This document shows positions 7,630 to 15,668 of a DNA stretch of 42,933 nucleotides, piece after piece. Position 1 is the stretch's first letter; every line of letters begins with the position of its first letter. Position numbers and translations under genes: made by a program. Source of the DNA: Candidatus Chisholmbacteria bacterium. GTDB lineage: Bacteria; Patescibacteriota; Microgenomatia; UBA1400; JACOWY01. The stretch lies in the NCBI GenBank assembly GCA_016176555.1, contig JACOWY010000005.1:1-42933 (forward strand), in the 5' to 3' direction. The notes beneath the pieces were generated by a model that saw only the letters and a program-made list of their open reading frames with translations, had not been told where the DNA came from and ran no database searches.

Positions 7630-9054
7630 CTAGCTCACTCTAGGGAACAGTGGCTTTCCTGCCTTAATCTTCGGTCCTCGAAATTGCTCTAAGATTTTCT
7701 CTGCTGTTTCCGGCATAAATGGCGTCAGCTCAAAACCAATCTGCCGCAAGTGAGCGACCAGCTCTGTCAGCGTTACTCGAAGCTTAGTCCCAGAAAGTTC
7801 CCAAGGTTTAGCCTCCTCAATTTTTTTGTCCACCTCTCGTATTCGCTGCCAAATCTCAAAAAGTGCCAAGTCAAAGCGGTACTGTTGCAACTGCTTTTCT
7901 ACCGCTGGTCTCAATACTGTCGGATCGTCTTGAGCAAAAGTGAAATCACTTTGTTCAGCCAGCTTTGCCACTCGCGCTACCACGTTACCCAAACCATTAG
8001 CTAAATCAGCCGTATACGAATTATTCAGTTTTTCCCAAGTGACATCCATATCGGTATGCACCGGTCCTAGTCCCATTAGAAGGTAACGCGATCCATCAAC
8101 CCCAAAACGGCCCACCAGATCTTTAGGCGCAATTACATTTCCCAAACTTTTACTCATTTTCTGCCCCGCCACGCTAATAAAACCATTGATCAGAATCTGT
8201 TTTGAATTGGGTAACCCCGCCGAGAAGAGCATTGCTTGCCACATCGCTGATTGTTGCCGTAAATTATCCTTACCCGCAATCTGCACCCCCGGCCAAAATG
8301 CTTTAAAATTCTTCTCGTCTTCAGGCCACCCGAGAGTTGAAATGTAATTAATTAAGGCGTCAAACCACACGAACATTACTTGGTCTTTATCACCAGGTAC
8401 AGGCACTCCCCAAGGCAGCTTTGATTTAAGCCTCGAAATGCTGAAATCTTTCAGTCCCCCTTTAACCAATGCCACGATCTCTTTGTATTTACCCTCAGGT
8501 TTGACGAAATCGGGATTATCTCGATAAAGCTTCAACAGCCTCTCTTGGTACCGGGAAAATCTAAAAAAGTAGTTTTCCTCGTCGAATACCTCCAGTGGCT
8601 TATTCGGGTGTAGGGGACACCGACCCCCCTCCAACTCCGAATCTGTTTTCTCTAGCTCACAGCCGACACAATACTTAATCTTGTATGTAGCTTTGTATAT
8701 ATCACCGTTAGCATCGCATCGACGCCAAAATTCTTGGGCCGCCCGTTTGTGAGCGGGATTTGTAGTCCGGATAAAGTTAGTAAAGCTTAAGTTGAGTAAA
8801 TCCTTAAGTTTCCTAAATTTAATCGAGTTTTTATCCACAAACTCTTTAGGCTCAAGCCCTTCTTCTTGGGCTTGGCGGTAAATTTTTAGTCCGTGTTCAT
8901 CCGTGCCGGTATTAAACCGGACTTCTTTGCCGAGCATCCGTTGGTAGCGAGAAATCACATCCGCCGTCACGATCTCCAGAGCAAAGCCGATATGGGGATC
9001 GGCATTCACATATGGCGTCGTCGTGGTGATGTAGAAGTAATTTTTCCTGCTCAT
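7630..9054 (-). CDS. metG: Methionyl-tRNA synthetase
   Basis: MetG charges tRNA-Met with methionine. The class I motifs are clear: the HIGH-like region PHIGFALE near the N-terminus and KMSKSLGN for ATP binding. The connective domain carries a zinc-knuckle-like CVGCE..C. The C-terminal anticodon-binding helical domain ends near residue 474, with no extra EMAP/tRNA-binding dimerisation domain. This is the short form common in reduced genomes. The start ATG at 9054 has AAGGAAACA in front of it. The stop of the upstream SAM hydroxide adenosyltransferase gene lies 24 bases away, so they form one operon that is likely controlled by the methionine-rich leader. Confidence 0.95.
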   Translation of the reverse strand: MSRKNYFYITTTTPYVNADPHIGFALEIVTADVISRYQRMLGKEVRFNTGTDEHGLKIYRQAQEEGLEPKEFVDKNSIKFRKLKDLLNLSFTNFIRTTNPAHKRAAQEFWRRCDANGDIYKATYKIKYCVGCELEKTDSELEGGRCPLHPNKPLEVFDEENYFFRFSRYQERLLKLYRDNPDFVKPEGKYKEIVALVKGGLKDFSISRLKSKLPWGVPVPGDKDQVMFVWFDALINYISTLGWPEDEKNFKAFWPGVQIAGKDNLRQQSAMWQAMLFSAGLPNSKQILINGFISVAGQKMSKSLGNVIAPKDLVGRFGVDGSRYLLMGLGPVHTDMDVTWEKLNNSYTADLANGLGNVVARVAKLAEQSDFTFAQDDPTVLRPAVEKQLQQYRFDLALFEIWQRIREVDKKIEEAKPWELSGTKLRVTLTELVAHLRQIGFELTPFMPETAEKILEQFRGPKIKAGKPLFPRVS

Positions 9055-9078
9055 TGTTTCCTTATTGTACCTTGTCGC

Positions 9079-9843
9079 CTAATCTTCTAGTCGTTCAACC
9101 GACAAAACATCTCCTGTTTTGACTTGGAATTTCTCCACCGCCGAACCAAGGCGTTGGGCAACCTCCAAAGTTTGATGACTTCCTTCATAAATTAGTAGCT
9201 CCCCTGGACCAACATCTTCAAAAGTTTTGCAAAATGGTATAACCGCTTCAAAAACTGAACTTCCAACTAATACCCTATCTCCCGCACTAAAATTTGTCGC
9301 TTCTGAGCTTAATTTAATATTCCCATAGGGATCAACGTGTACCACTTGGTAGGGAGAAAACTCCAGTGGAATAATTTCCGTTGTCTCCAGTGGCACGCAA
9401 AATTCTTCCAGCCTCACTCCTCGCGTTAATAACCCTGCTGCCCGAGCAAAAACATCTCTGCCATGGAAAGTGTTTGATCTAATCGGAGCAATCCTGTCTT
9501 CTTCTAGTCGATAGGCTTGAATAATGCCATCGTCTCTCGCCGCCGGGTACAACAACCCATTATTCGGTCCAATAAACCAGTGATTTCTTGATCGAATTAA
9601 TAATCCAGACCTTTCCGAACCGACTCCAGGATCCACCACTCCTAAGTGTATTGACCCAGGTGGAGCCAATCTATAAACCTTAGACAGTACAAACGCCCCT
9701 TCAATAACTGAAAACGGGGAAACCGTATTTGAAACGTTAACAATCCGCGCTTCTCCGTTTAAGGCAGCAATAACTAGCTCTAGCTGTGCTAAAGCAAAGG
9801 CATCACCGAAATCAGTTGTGACCGTTATTACTTCTTTAGGCAT
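9079..9843 (-). CDS. SAM hydroxide adenosyltransferase (DUF62 family)
   Basis: Members of this family hydrolyse S-adenosylmethionine to adenosine and L-methionine; related enzymes act as fluorinases or chlorinases. The family signatures are present: TTDFGDAFALAQ at the N-terminus, VDPGVGSER, IGPNNGLL and NTFHGRDVFARAA, followed by the beta-barrel C-terminal domain (VVHVDPYGNIKLS). The length of 254 residues fits. The start ATG at 9843 has an excellent Shine-Dalgarno AGGAGG six bases away, but that sequence is one arm of a hairpin with a T run. metG follows directly, so the operon would both release methionine from SAM and load it on tRNA. Confidence 0.9.
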   Translation of the reverse strand: MPKEVITVTTDFGDAFALAQLELVIAALNGEARIVNVSNTVSPFSVIEGAFVLSKVYRLAPPGSIHLGVVDPGVGSERSGLLIRSRNHWFIGPNNGLLYPAARDDGIIQAYRLEEDRIAPIRSNTFHGRDVFARAAGLLTRGVRLEEFCVPLETTEIIPLEFSPYQVVHVDPYGNIKLSSEATNFSAGDRVLVGSSVFEAVIPFCKTFEDVGPGELLIYEGSHQTLEVAQRLGSAVEKFQVKTGDVLSVERLED

Positions 9844-9868
9844 AAAAAACCTCCTGGGAAAGGAGGTT
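9844..9868 (-). terminator. Terminator-like hairpin that also sequesters the Shine-Dalgarno of the SAM gene
   Basis: On the minus strand, arms AACCTCCT (9868-9861) and AGGAGGTT (9855-9848) pair perfectly over a 5-base loop and run into six T residues (9849-9844) directly before the ATG at 9843. The right arm is the ribosome binding site. A second AGGAGGT at 9916-9910, inside the leader peptide gene, could pair with the left arm instead. Confidence 0.7.
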
Positions 9869-9893
9869 AACTTTTGATCTTAAAATTTTAACT

Positions 9894-9980
9894 TTAAATC
9901 TCTTCCACTACCTCCTCTCGCCCATAATTTAATGCGCTCATCATCATTTCCATCATGGCGGAACGAGGCTGAATAATCAT
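9894..9980 (-). CDS. Methionine-rich leader peptide, 28 aa
   Basis: The ORF starts at ATG 9980 and ends at TAA 9894-9896. Five of residues 9-14 are methionine (MMEMMM), and the initiator brings the total to six in 28. A TATAAT box lies 6 bases upstream, so translation would begin at the transcript's 5' end. Downstream are a terminator-like hairpin and the gene for SAM hydroxide adenosyltransferase, then metG. The codons after the Met run contain AGGAGGT, which can pair with the left arm of that hairpin. The layout matches amino-acid leader peptide attenuation as known for trp or his operons. That it senses methionine is inference. Confidence 0.65.
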   Translation of the reverse strand: MIIQPRSAMMEMMMSALNYGREEVVEEI

Positions 9981-9986
9981 AGGGCT

Positions 9987-9995
9987 ATTATAACA
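9987..9995 (-). promoter_or_regulatory. Extended -10 promoter for the leader peptide and SAM-metG operon
   Basis: On the minus strand, TGT followed by TATAAT (9992-9987) forms an extended -10 element. The ATG at 9980 lies 6 bases after it. No convincing -35 box is seen. Confidence 0.65.
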
Positions 9996-10036
9996 CAACC
10001 TTACACAAGCTTTACTACCAAACACACTCTTTGTAT

Positions 10037-10405
10037 CTATCCTTTACCCACCATTGACTTAAACAAGTTGGCAATCTTATGTGACCACTTTTCCGCCCAG
10101 ACTTCTGCCTTCACTTTGCGCAATGCCGCTTGTATCCCTGGGTTTCCCATTTGCTCCTGCACCGTGGCCACCGTCGCCGAAGATACTTTCAAAGTTTCTT
10201 TGATATTTTCATACGATCTCCCTTTATCGAGAAACGCCACAATTGCCAGTTTTTTCGCCAAAGCGATGTGTTGCGTCTCGCCCAAAAGGTCTTTCAAAAT
10301 CAACCCCACCTCATCCGGATCTGTCGCATCCGCCAACATTTGGTGTAGCACCCAAAAAAGCTGTTTTTCAATATGCAGATTCAGTCTTCGCGTCGAAGCT
10401 TGCAT
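10037..10405 (-). CDS. TrpR/YerC-type transcriptional regulator
   Basis: This 122-residue protein has the TrpR/YerC/YecD helical fold. A helical N-terminus (LHIEKQLFWVLHQMLADAT) leads to DLLGETQHIALAKKLAIVAFLDKGRSYENI and then a helix-turn-helix, KETLKVSSATVATVQEQM. It lacks obvious ligand residues that would show tryptophan sensing, so the effector is unknown. A basic tail (KSMVGKG) follows. A perfect 18-bp palindrome 12 bases before its start codon suggests autoregulation. The gene ends 57 bases before the leader peptide start and might also act on that operon. Confidence 0.85.
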   Translation of the reverse strand: MQASTRRLNLHIEKQLFWVLHQMLADATDPDEVGLILKDLLGETQHIALAKKLAIVAFLDKGRSYENIKETLKVSSATVATVQEQMGNPGIQAALRKVKAEVWAEKWSHKIANLFKSMVGKG

Positions 10406-10416
10406 GGGAAAATGAC

Positions 10417-10434
10417 ACTTTAATTAATTAAAGT
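10417..10434. promoter_or_regulatory. 18-bp perfect palindrome, candidate operator
   Basis: ACTTTAATTAATTAAAGT is a perfect inverted repeat centred about 20 bases before the YerC-like start (ATG at 10405). Its position over the presumed promoter and its symmetry fit a dimeric helix-turn-helix repressor. Confidence 0.5.
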
Positions 10435-10441
10435 AAAGCCT

Positions 10442-10462
10442 CTCCGACCTACTAGGTCGGAG
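10442..10462. repeat. Short GC-rich palindrome
   Basis: Ten-base arms CTCCGACCTA and TAGGTCGGAG meet at a single base. The outer flanks AGCCT/AGCCT are not symmetric and there is no T run, so it is more likely one of the window's mobile-looking hairpins than a terminator. Confidence 0.6.
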
Positions 10463-10485
10463 CCTCTTTAAGTTTACAGACTGAA

Positions 10486-10558
10486 ACTACGTACCGAAAG
10501 CCCCAAAACAAAACTCCTCAAGTACCAACCCGTATCACGGGCTTTCTGGTACCGTAGT
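10486..10558. other. Long imperfect inverted repeat, possible structured RNA
   Basis: The arms at 10486-10503 and 10539-10558 pair over about 18 bases with two single-base bulges (ACTACG-TACC-GAAAGCCC). A smaller hairpin CCCG/CGGG lies inside. It sits between the small membrane protein gene and the YerC-like gene, just after the stop at 10564 on the minus strand, and could be a terminator, a processed RNA or a repeat element. Confidence 0.5.
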
Positions 10559-10563
10559 CCACC

Positions 10564-10896
10564 TTAGCGGCTCTGAAAATAAAAATCAATTGCTACCGTC
10601 AAAGCCAACAAGAGTGCCACGTTCACCACATTCCCGAGCCGCACCAACCGCAAGATTAAAATTACCGTCAAAACCAAAGCGTAGAGAAGCCCTCGCCGAC
10701 TGTTGTTTAAAACTAGTGTGATTAAAAAAAACCAGGCTAAAAAAAAGACCCCAAAAAAAGGCACATAAACCCCAGCCCAAATAAAATCTCTCACCACTAA
10801 GGGATCAACCTGCCACAGCAAAAACCCCAAGCCCCCGAAACTCAGACAGGTTAACACCAAAAGGGGCAACGTCGTTTTTTTCTCTCGTCTCCTCAT
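10564..10896 (-). CDS. Small integral membrane protein, 110 aa
   Basis: The preferred start is ATG 10896 (MRRREKK). A TTG at 10911 would add 5 residues. After the basic N-terminus, three or four hydrophobic segments follow (LPLLVLTCLSFGGLGFLLW; VPFFGVFFLAWFFLITLVL; LLYALVLTVILILRLV; VALLLALTVAIDFYF), with NNSRRG and RLVRLGN loops. By the positive-inside rule the N-terminus faces the cytoplasm. No family is recognised. It is divergent from the 39-residue ORF at 10942, sharing a 45-base promoter region. Confidence 0.6.
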   Translation of the reverse strand: MRRREKKTTLPLLVLTCLSFGGLGFLLWQVDPLVVRDFIWAGVYVPFFGVFFLAWFFLITLVLNNSRRGLLYALVLTVILILRLVRLGNVVNVALLLALTVAIDFYFQSR

Positions 10897-10926
10897 CTTT
10901 CCAAGTATCAATTCTAGAAGCCAGGA

Positions 10927-10935
10927 TGTTAAAAT
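10927..10935 (+). promoter_or_regulatory. Extended -10 promoter, leaderless start at 10942
   Basis: TGT followed by TAAAAT (10930-10935) lies 6 bases before the ATG at 10942. It has the same form as the elements before the leader peptide and rpsT. Confidence 0.55.
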
Positions 10936-10941
10936 GCCAGC

Positions 10942-11061
10942 ATGGCCGAAACCGAACCCAAAGACACCGCTACTCGCATCAAAGAAATCGCTTGGACTGC
11001 CTTAAAAGCCCTTATCGCTGCTGTCGGCGCTCTTACTCTCGTCAACTGGTTCGCTCAATAA
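10942..11061 (+). CDS. Small single-pass membrane protein, 39 aa
   Basis: The ORF encodes a charged start (MAETEPKDTATRIKEIAW) and one hydrophobic helix (ALKALIAAVGALTLVNWF). An extended -10 box 6 bases before the ATG indicates a leaderless message, which supports it being expressed. The codons are C-rich like those of conserved + strand genes nearby. The function is unknown; small proteins of this kind are often missed by annotation. Confidence 0.5.
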   Translation: MAETEPKDTATRIKEIAWTALKALIAAVGALTLVNWFAQ

Positions 11062-11072
11062 AATGAACCTAT

Positions 11073-11182
11073 TTCAAAAGTCACATTGTCATCCTGCCTG
11101 CCCGCCTCTGGAGGGAGCAGAGCGAAGGATCTCAACAGATTCTTCTCCCACCTTGGCGGGATCAGAATGACAGTTTTGAAAC
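11073..11182. repeat. Inverted repeat of the GTCATCCTG..GAAGGATCTC family
   Basis: TTTCAAAAGTCACATTGTCATCCTG on the left is matched in inverted form by CAGAATGACAGTTTTGAAAC on the right. The interior holds CCTGCCTGCCCGCC and GAAGGATCTC. The element fills the gap before rmuC. Confidence 0.6.
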
Positions 11183-11201
11183 TTATTCAATATCTTTACC
11201 T

Positions 11202-12234
11202 ATGATCCCCGAGCTCTATTTAATCTCTGCCCTTGTCATCATCGGTTTTGCCCTGCTGGCTTGGTATCTCAATCGTCGCCTGAAAGATCTAAAGGATAGC
11301 AACAAAATGGATACCGCCCTCACCGAATGGTTAAAAAGTATGCAAGCCTCGATTGAAACGGCCTCCAAAACCATCAACCAATCACTCCATGCATCTAATA
11401 AAAATGTCACCGACAGCCTGATGAAATCGTCTCGCGATCTCAACGTCAGGCTTGATAAAGCCGCCGAAGTCATCGGCAAACTCCAAAAAGAAGCCGGCCA
11501 ATTCTCCTCTGTTTCCGAATCCATGCGCGATCTCCAAGCCTTTCTCAAAAGCCCCAAGCTCCGCGGCAACATCGGCGAGCAAGTTCTCCAAGATCTCATC
11601 TCGCAAATTTTCCCCAAAAATTCTTTTCACCTCCAATACAGCTTCAAAGGTGGCGCCAAAGTCGACGCCGCCATCAAAACCGACGCCGGCATTTTGCCCA
11701 TCGACTCCAAACTTCCCATGGAAAACTTTCAACTCTTAATGTCCGTCACCGATAAGACTGAAAAAAAAGCTCGCCCAACGTGCCTTTGTTCACGACGTCA
11801 AAAAACACATCGACGACATCGCTAGAAAATACATTCTTCCCGAAGAAGGCACCATGGATTTCGCCCTCATGTACCTTCCCTCCGAGCCGGTCTACTACGA
11901 AGTCGTTTCTGACACCGAGCTGACTGACTACGCTCGCCGCCGCCGCGTCTACCCCGTTTCTCCCACCACCCTCTACGCGCACTTGCAGATGATCCTCCTC
12001 ACCTTTGAGGGTAAAAAAATCGAATCCACCAGTCGCGAAATCCTTAACTTAATGCGGGGGGTGCGCAAAGACTATGAAAAAGTCGAAGTCCATCTCACTA
12101 CCCTCGGTTCCCACATCGGCAACGCCTACAACAAGTTCTCCGAAGTCGACCGCTCTTTTACCCTCATGGGTCAAAAACTCTCTTCGTCCACCCAACTCGA
12201 AGCCAAGGAAAAACAGCTCAAACTGGAGGAGTAG
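11202..12234 (+). pseudogene. rmuC: RmuC family protein, split by a frameshift in an A8 run
   Basis: RmuC proteins limit recombination at inverted repeats and carry a nuclease-like fold. The N-terminal part has one membrane anchor (about 3-22) and a coiled coil to about residue 115, then KLRGNIGEQVLQDLI and GAKVDAAIKTDAGILPIDSKLP. At 11761-11768 a run of eight A residues shifts the frame. With seven A the reading continues KLAQRAFVHDVKKHIDDIARKYILPEEGTMDFALMYLPSEPVYYE, here spread over two frames, and ends at 12234. The whole product would be about 344 residues, normal for CPR RmuC. A sequencing or assembly error, or slippage during transcription, could explain it. The 3' part ends with GGAGGAG, the ribosome binding site of the next gene. 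Confidence 0.85.
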
Positions 12235-12237
12235 TCA

Positions 12238-12780
12238 ATGGTTCAAAGTTTCACTTCTAAGTCAGGTCGACACATCAATCTCCGGCCGCCGAAGGCAAGC
12301 GACGTTATGATTCTCCAAAACTACATCAACGCTCTCGTCGCCGAAGACGCGCCAATTTTGATTAATAGACAACAAACCATCTCCCAAGAAAAAGAACACG
12401 TTGCCAATATCATGAAGGCCATCAAAGCAGGGGAAAGAGTTCAGCTCCTCGCCTTTCACGGCCCAAAGTTAATCGCCAACGCCCAAGTTGTCAAAGGCAA
12501 ATACCGTATGTCCCACGTCGGCACCTTTGGCATTTCTGTGGCCAAAGACTATCGAGATGATGGTATCGGTAAAAAGCTCGCCGCAGCCATCATTAAGCTC
12601 GCTATTAACAATCTAAAAACTAAACTATTCGAGTTAACCGTTCATGATGACAACCCTCGCGCCCTTCATCTCTATGAGAAATTAGGTTTTAAAAAAATCG
12701 GTGTCTTACCCAAAGCCACTCAGTATAAACAAGATCTCGTCGACTTAGTTTACATGTACCGTTGGATAGGGAAGTCCTAA
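12238..12780 (+). CDS. GNAT family N-acetyltransferase
   Basis: The protein of 180 residues has the GNAT fold: an N-terminal strand (INLRPPKASD), central strands with FGISVAKDYRDDGIGKKL, the acetyl-CoA pyrophosphate-binding motif (R/Q-x-x-G-x-G/A, here RDDGIG), and a C-terminal HDDNPRALHLYEKLGFKKIG, characteristic of motif B. The acceptor cannot be predicted; the sequence resembles RimI/RimJ-like or small-molecule acetyltransferases. GGAGGAG before the ATG lies within the end of rmuC, and its stop overlaps the helicase start (TAATG), so the genes are translationally coupled. Confidence 0.85.
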   Translation: MVQSFTSKSGRHINLRPPKASDVMILQNYINALVAEDAPILINRQQTISQEKEHVANIMKAIKAGERVQLLAFHGPKLIANAQVVKGKYRMSHVGTFGISVAKDYRDDGIGKKLAAAIIKLAINNLKTKLFELTVHDDNPRALHLYEKLGFKKIGVLPKATQYKQDLVDLVYMYRWIGKS

Positions 12781-15668
12781 TGGTTCGCTCAGTTTCTCCG
12801 AATTTCCAACAGTTAAAAGCCATCAAGCACCCTAAAGGCGCGCTGCTCATCGTTGCCGGTGCCGGTACCGGCAAAACCACGGTTATCACCGAGCGCATCA
12901 AGTTCCTCATCCATAAAAAAAACATTGCTTCCCATAACATCCTCGCCGTCACCTTCACCGACAAAGCCGCCGCCGAAATGCTCGAGCGCCTCGACGTCGT
13001 CATGCCCTTAGGTTACGAAGAACCGTGGTTATCAACGTTCCAAAGCTTCTGCGATCGCCTCCTCAAGGTCGAAGGGCTAGAGATTGGCCTCGATCCCAAC
13101 TATCGGATTCTTTCCCCCCCCGAGCAATGGATTCTCATCCGCAAAAACCTCTTTGATTTCCAGCTTTCCTACTACCGCCCCCTCGGTAACCCCACTAAAT
13201 TTATCTCCGCTCTGCTCACCTTTTTCTCCCGCGCCCAAGACGAAGATGTTAGTCCAGAAAAACTTATCAAATATGCAAAAAACCTTTCAGTGCCCTCAGC
13301 CAAACTCAGTGCCCTCAGTGGCTCAAAAACCCATTCGGAGGGTAAAAAAATCTTTCGAGAAGAAAAGGCCAAGCTTCTCGAAGTCGCCCAAGCCTACCAA
13401 ACCTACACCGACCTCAAACGAAAAGAATCTCTCCTCGACTTTGGCGATCTCATTACTGGCACCATCGAACTGTTTAAAAAAAGGCAAAACGTCTTAAGCA
13501 AATATCAACAACAGTTTAAGCATATCCTCGTCGACGAATTCCAAGATACCAACTACGCCCAATACGAGCTCCTCAAACTCCTCGCTCCCGCCACAACCAA
13601 TCCCAATCTCATCGTCGTCGGCGACGACGATCAATCAATTTACAAATTCAGGGGCGCCGCCATCAGCAATATTCTAGAGTTTAAATCCGATTACCCCAAA
13701 GCCAAAACTGTTGTCCTCACCCAAAACTACCGTTCCACCCAACCCATCCTCACTGCCGCCCATAGCCTCATCCAAAACAATAACCCCGACCGGCTGGAAA
13801 TCAAACTCAAGCTCAACAAAAAACTCGAGCCCACCAGAAAATCCAGAGCCACAGAAAAACCCCACATCATCTCTCTCTCCACCGAAGAAGAAGAAACCGA
13901 ATGGGTCACCCAAAAAATCCTCGAACTCACCGCCCGTGAGCCATATACTTACAAAGACTTTGCCATTTTGGCTCGCTCTAATAACCAACTCGATCCGTTT
14001 GTCAGCGTCTTCCGCCGCCACGGCCTTCCCTACCAACTAGTCGGCAATCGTGGCCTGTTTGATCGCGCAGAAATAAACTTCCTCATCCACTTTCTCAAAG
14101 TCGTCGTCGACCCCACCGATTCCACCTCCCTCTTTCATTTACTTTCGCACCCTAGCCTCAAGTTTAATGCCGCCGATATTCTTGATCTCTTAAGAGAATC
14201 ACGCCGCCACCGCACCTCCTTGTGGCACCGGTTGCGGCAAAAATCAGCTGCCAAAAATCAGAAAGTTGTCGATCTCATTGAGGGTTTCAGCCGCCAAGTC
14301 TCCTCTACCTCTCCCACCAAAATCCTCTACAGTTTCCTCCAGAGAACCGACCTTTTAAAAGAGTTAACCCAAATCCCAACTTTAGAAAACGAGCTCCAGA
14401 TCAAAAACATCAATCTCTTTCTCTCCCTTGCCAAAAAGTTTGAAGCCGAAAATCCCGCTCCCACCGTCATCGAATTTGTCGATTACCTCGAGCTTCTTCT
14501 CGAAGCCGGCGACAACCCCGCCCAAGCCGAAATTGAAGACGTCGACACCGTCAGACTCATCACCATCCATTCTGCCAAAGGCTTAGAATTTCCTGTCGTC
14601 TTTATTCCCGGCCTCATTACCGGCCGCTTTCCCTCTGTTTCCCGTCGTGACCCCATCGAGTTTCCTGAGAGACTCATTAAAGAAACGTTGCCGAAAGGTG
14701 ACGAGCACCTCCAAGAAGAACGTCGCCTTCTTTACGTCGGCCTCACTCGAGCGCGGGATTACCTCTATCTCACCTGGGCCAAAGACGTCGGCGGAGTCAG
14801 AAAAAGATATCCTTCCGGTTTTCTCCATGAAACTCAACTACCTTCAATTACCCCCGAAACTTCTCCCCAAAAATCACTCTTGGCCATTGCCCCCAAAACC
14901 CCACTTCGCATTACTCGCCTCGCTCGTGGTCGAATTGATCTCAAATTCGTCAGCTACTCCCAAATCGACACTTTTAAAACCTGCCCCCTCAAATACAAAT
15001 ACCGCTACGTCCTTCAGGTGCCCGCCAAACCGCACCACGCCCTGACTTTCGGCCAAAGCCTCCACGACACCCTCCGCCATTTTCATCAATTCGAACTAAA
15101 GGGCCAAAAGCTCGGTCTTCAAGATCTTCTCTCCATCTATAAACACTACTTCCGTTCCGATGGTTATGAGTCAGAAACCCACAAGAAAGCCCGCTTTCTC
15201 GCCGGCCGAAAAGCTCTTAGACAGTACTTCAAGGTCTATCAAAAAAAACTCGGCCAACCCATTGAACTAGAAAAAAGCTTTCGCCTCAAAATCGCCGGCA
15301 TTCCCCTCATTGGCCGCATCGACCGCATCGACAAAATTGCTGGCGAGCATGAAATTGTCGACTACAAAACCGGCGCCAGCCAAGACAAGAAAAAAGTCGA
15401 CGTCGACGAACAATTAAGCATTTACGCCTTAGCTGCCAGAGAATCTCTGCATCTTAGCCTCAAAAGCTTAAGCCTCTATTTTCTCGATTCCAACGAAAAA
15501 GTCTCTACTACCCGATCCAATCAGGATATGGATAGTACCCTCACTCGTCTTCAAACCACCATTAAGGCTATGAAAAACTCAGATTTTCCCCCCAAACCCG
15601 GCTACCCCTTCCCTTGCGGCTTTTGCGAATACAACCGTATTTGCCCCTTTGCGGCCAAGCGAAAATAA
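12780..15668 (+). CDS. UvrD/AddA-like helicase with C-terminal PD-(D/E)XK nuclease and Fe-S cysteines
   Basis: The start ATG 12780 overlaps the preceding stop. SF1A helicase motifs are complete: GAGTGKTT (Walker A, about 27-34), LVDEFQDTN (Walker B), VGDDDQSIYKFRGA (motif III region), HSAKGLEFPVVF and VGLTRARDYLYL. From about residue 715 an AddB/RecB-type nuclease follows: SYSQIDTFKTCPLKYKYRY, FGQSLHDTLRHFH, GRIDRIDK and IVDYKTG. One cysteine in TFKTCP and three in CGFCEYNRIC complete a four-cysteine Fe-S cluster. Such enzymes process DNA double-strand ends. Remnants of this gene's 3' end occur twice downstream. Confidence 0.9.
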   Translation: MVRSVSPNFQQLKAIKHPKGALLIVAGAGTGKTTVITERIKFLIHKKNIASHNILAVTFTDKAAAEMLERLDVVMPLGYEEPWLSTFQSFCDRLLKVEGLEIGLDPNYRILSPPEQWILIRKNLFDFQLSYYRPLGNPTKFISALLTFFSRAQDEDVSPEKLIKYAKNLSVPSAKLSALSGSKTHSEGKKIFREEKAKLLEVAQAYQTYTDLKRKESLLDFGDLITGTIELFKKRQNVLSKYQQQFKHILVDEFQDTNYAQYELLKLLAPATTNPNLIVVGDDDQSIYKFRGAAISNILEFKSDYPKAKTVVLTQNYRSTQPILTAAHSLIQNNNPDRLEIKLKLNKKLEPTRKSRATEKPHIISLSTEEEETEWVTQKILELTAREPYTYKDFAILARSNNQLDPFVSVFRRHGLPYQLVGNRGLFDRAEINFLIHFLKVVVDPTDSTSLFHLLSHPSLKFNAADILDLLRESRRHRTSLWHRLRQKSAAKNQKVVDLIEGFSRQVSSTSPTKILYSFLQRTDLLKELTQIPTLENELQIKNINLFLSLAKKFEAENPAPTVIEFVDYLELLLEAGDNPAQAEIEDVDTVRLITIHSAKGLEFPVVFIPGLITGRFPSVSRRDPIEFPERLIKETLPKGDEHLQEERRLLYVGLTRARDYLYLTWAKDVGGVRKRYPSGFLHETQLPSITPETSPQKSLLAIAPKTPLRITRLARGRIDLKFVSYSQIDTFKTCPLKYKYRYVLQVPAKPHHALTFGQSLHDTLRHFHQFELKGQKLGLQDLLSIYKHYFRSDGYESETHKKARFLAGRKALRQYFKVYQKKLGQPIELEKSFRLKIAGIPLIGRIDRIDKIAGEHEIVDYKTGASQDKKKVDVDEQLSIYALAARESLHLSLKSLSLYFLDSNEKVSTTRSNQDMDSTLTRLQTTIKAMKNSDFPPKPGYPFPCGFCEYNRICPFAAKRK

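Noticed and set aside
9844-9980. SAM riboswitch or T-box before the SAM hydroxide adenosyltransferase gene
   Set aside because: Only about 137 bases are available, most of them coding for the leader peptide; no T-box sequence or SAM aptamer core is visible.
10486-10558. tRNA gene
   Set aside because: The inverted repeat pairs end to end as one long stem; there is no T-loop GGTTCGA on either strand and no cloverleaf.
11755-11775. Programmed ribosomal frameshift in rmuC
   Set aside because: RmuC is not known for recoding, and no clear stimulatory stem or Shine-Dalgarno-like signal is seen next to the A run; an indel or transcriptional slippage is simpler.
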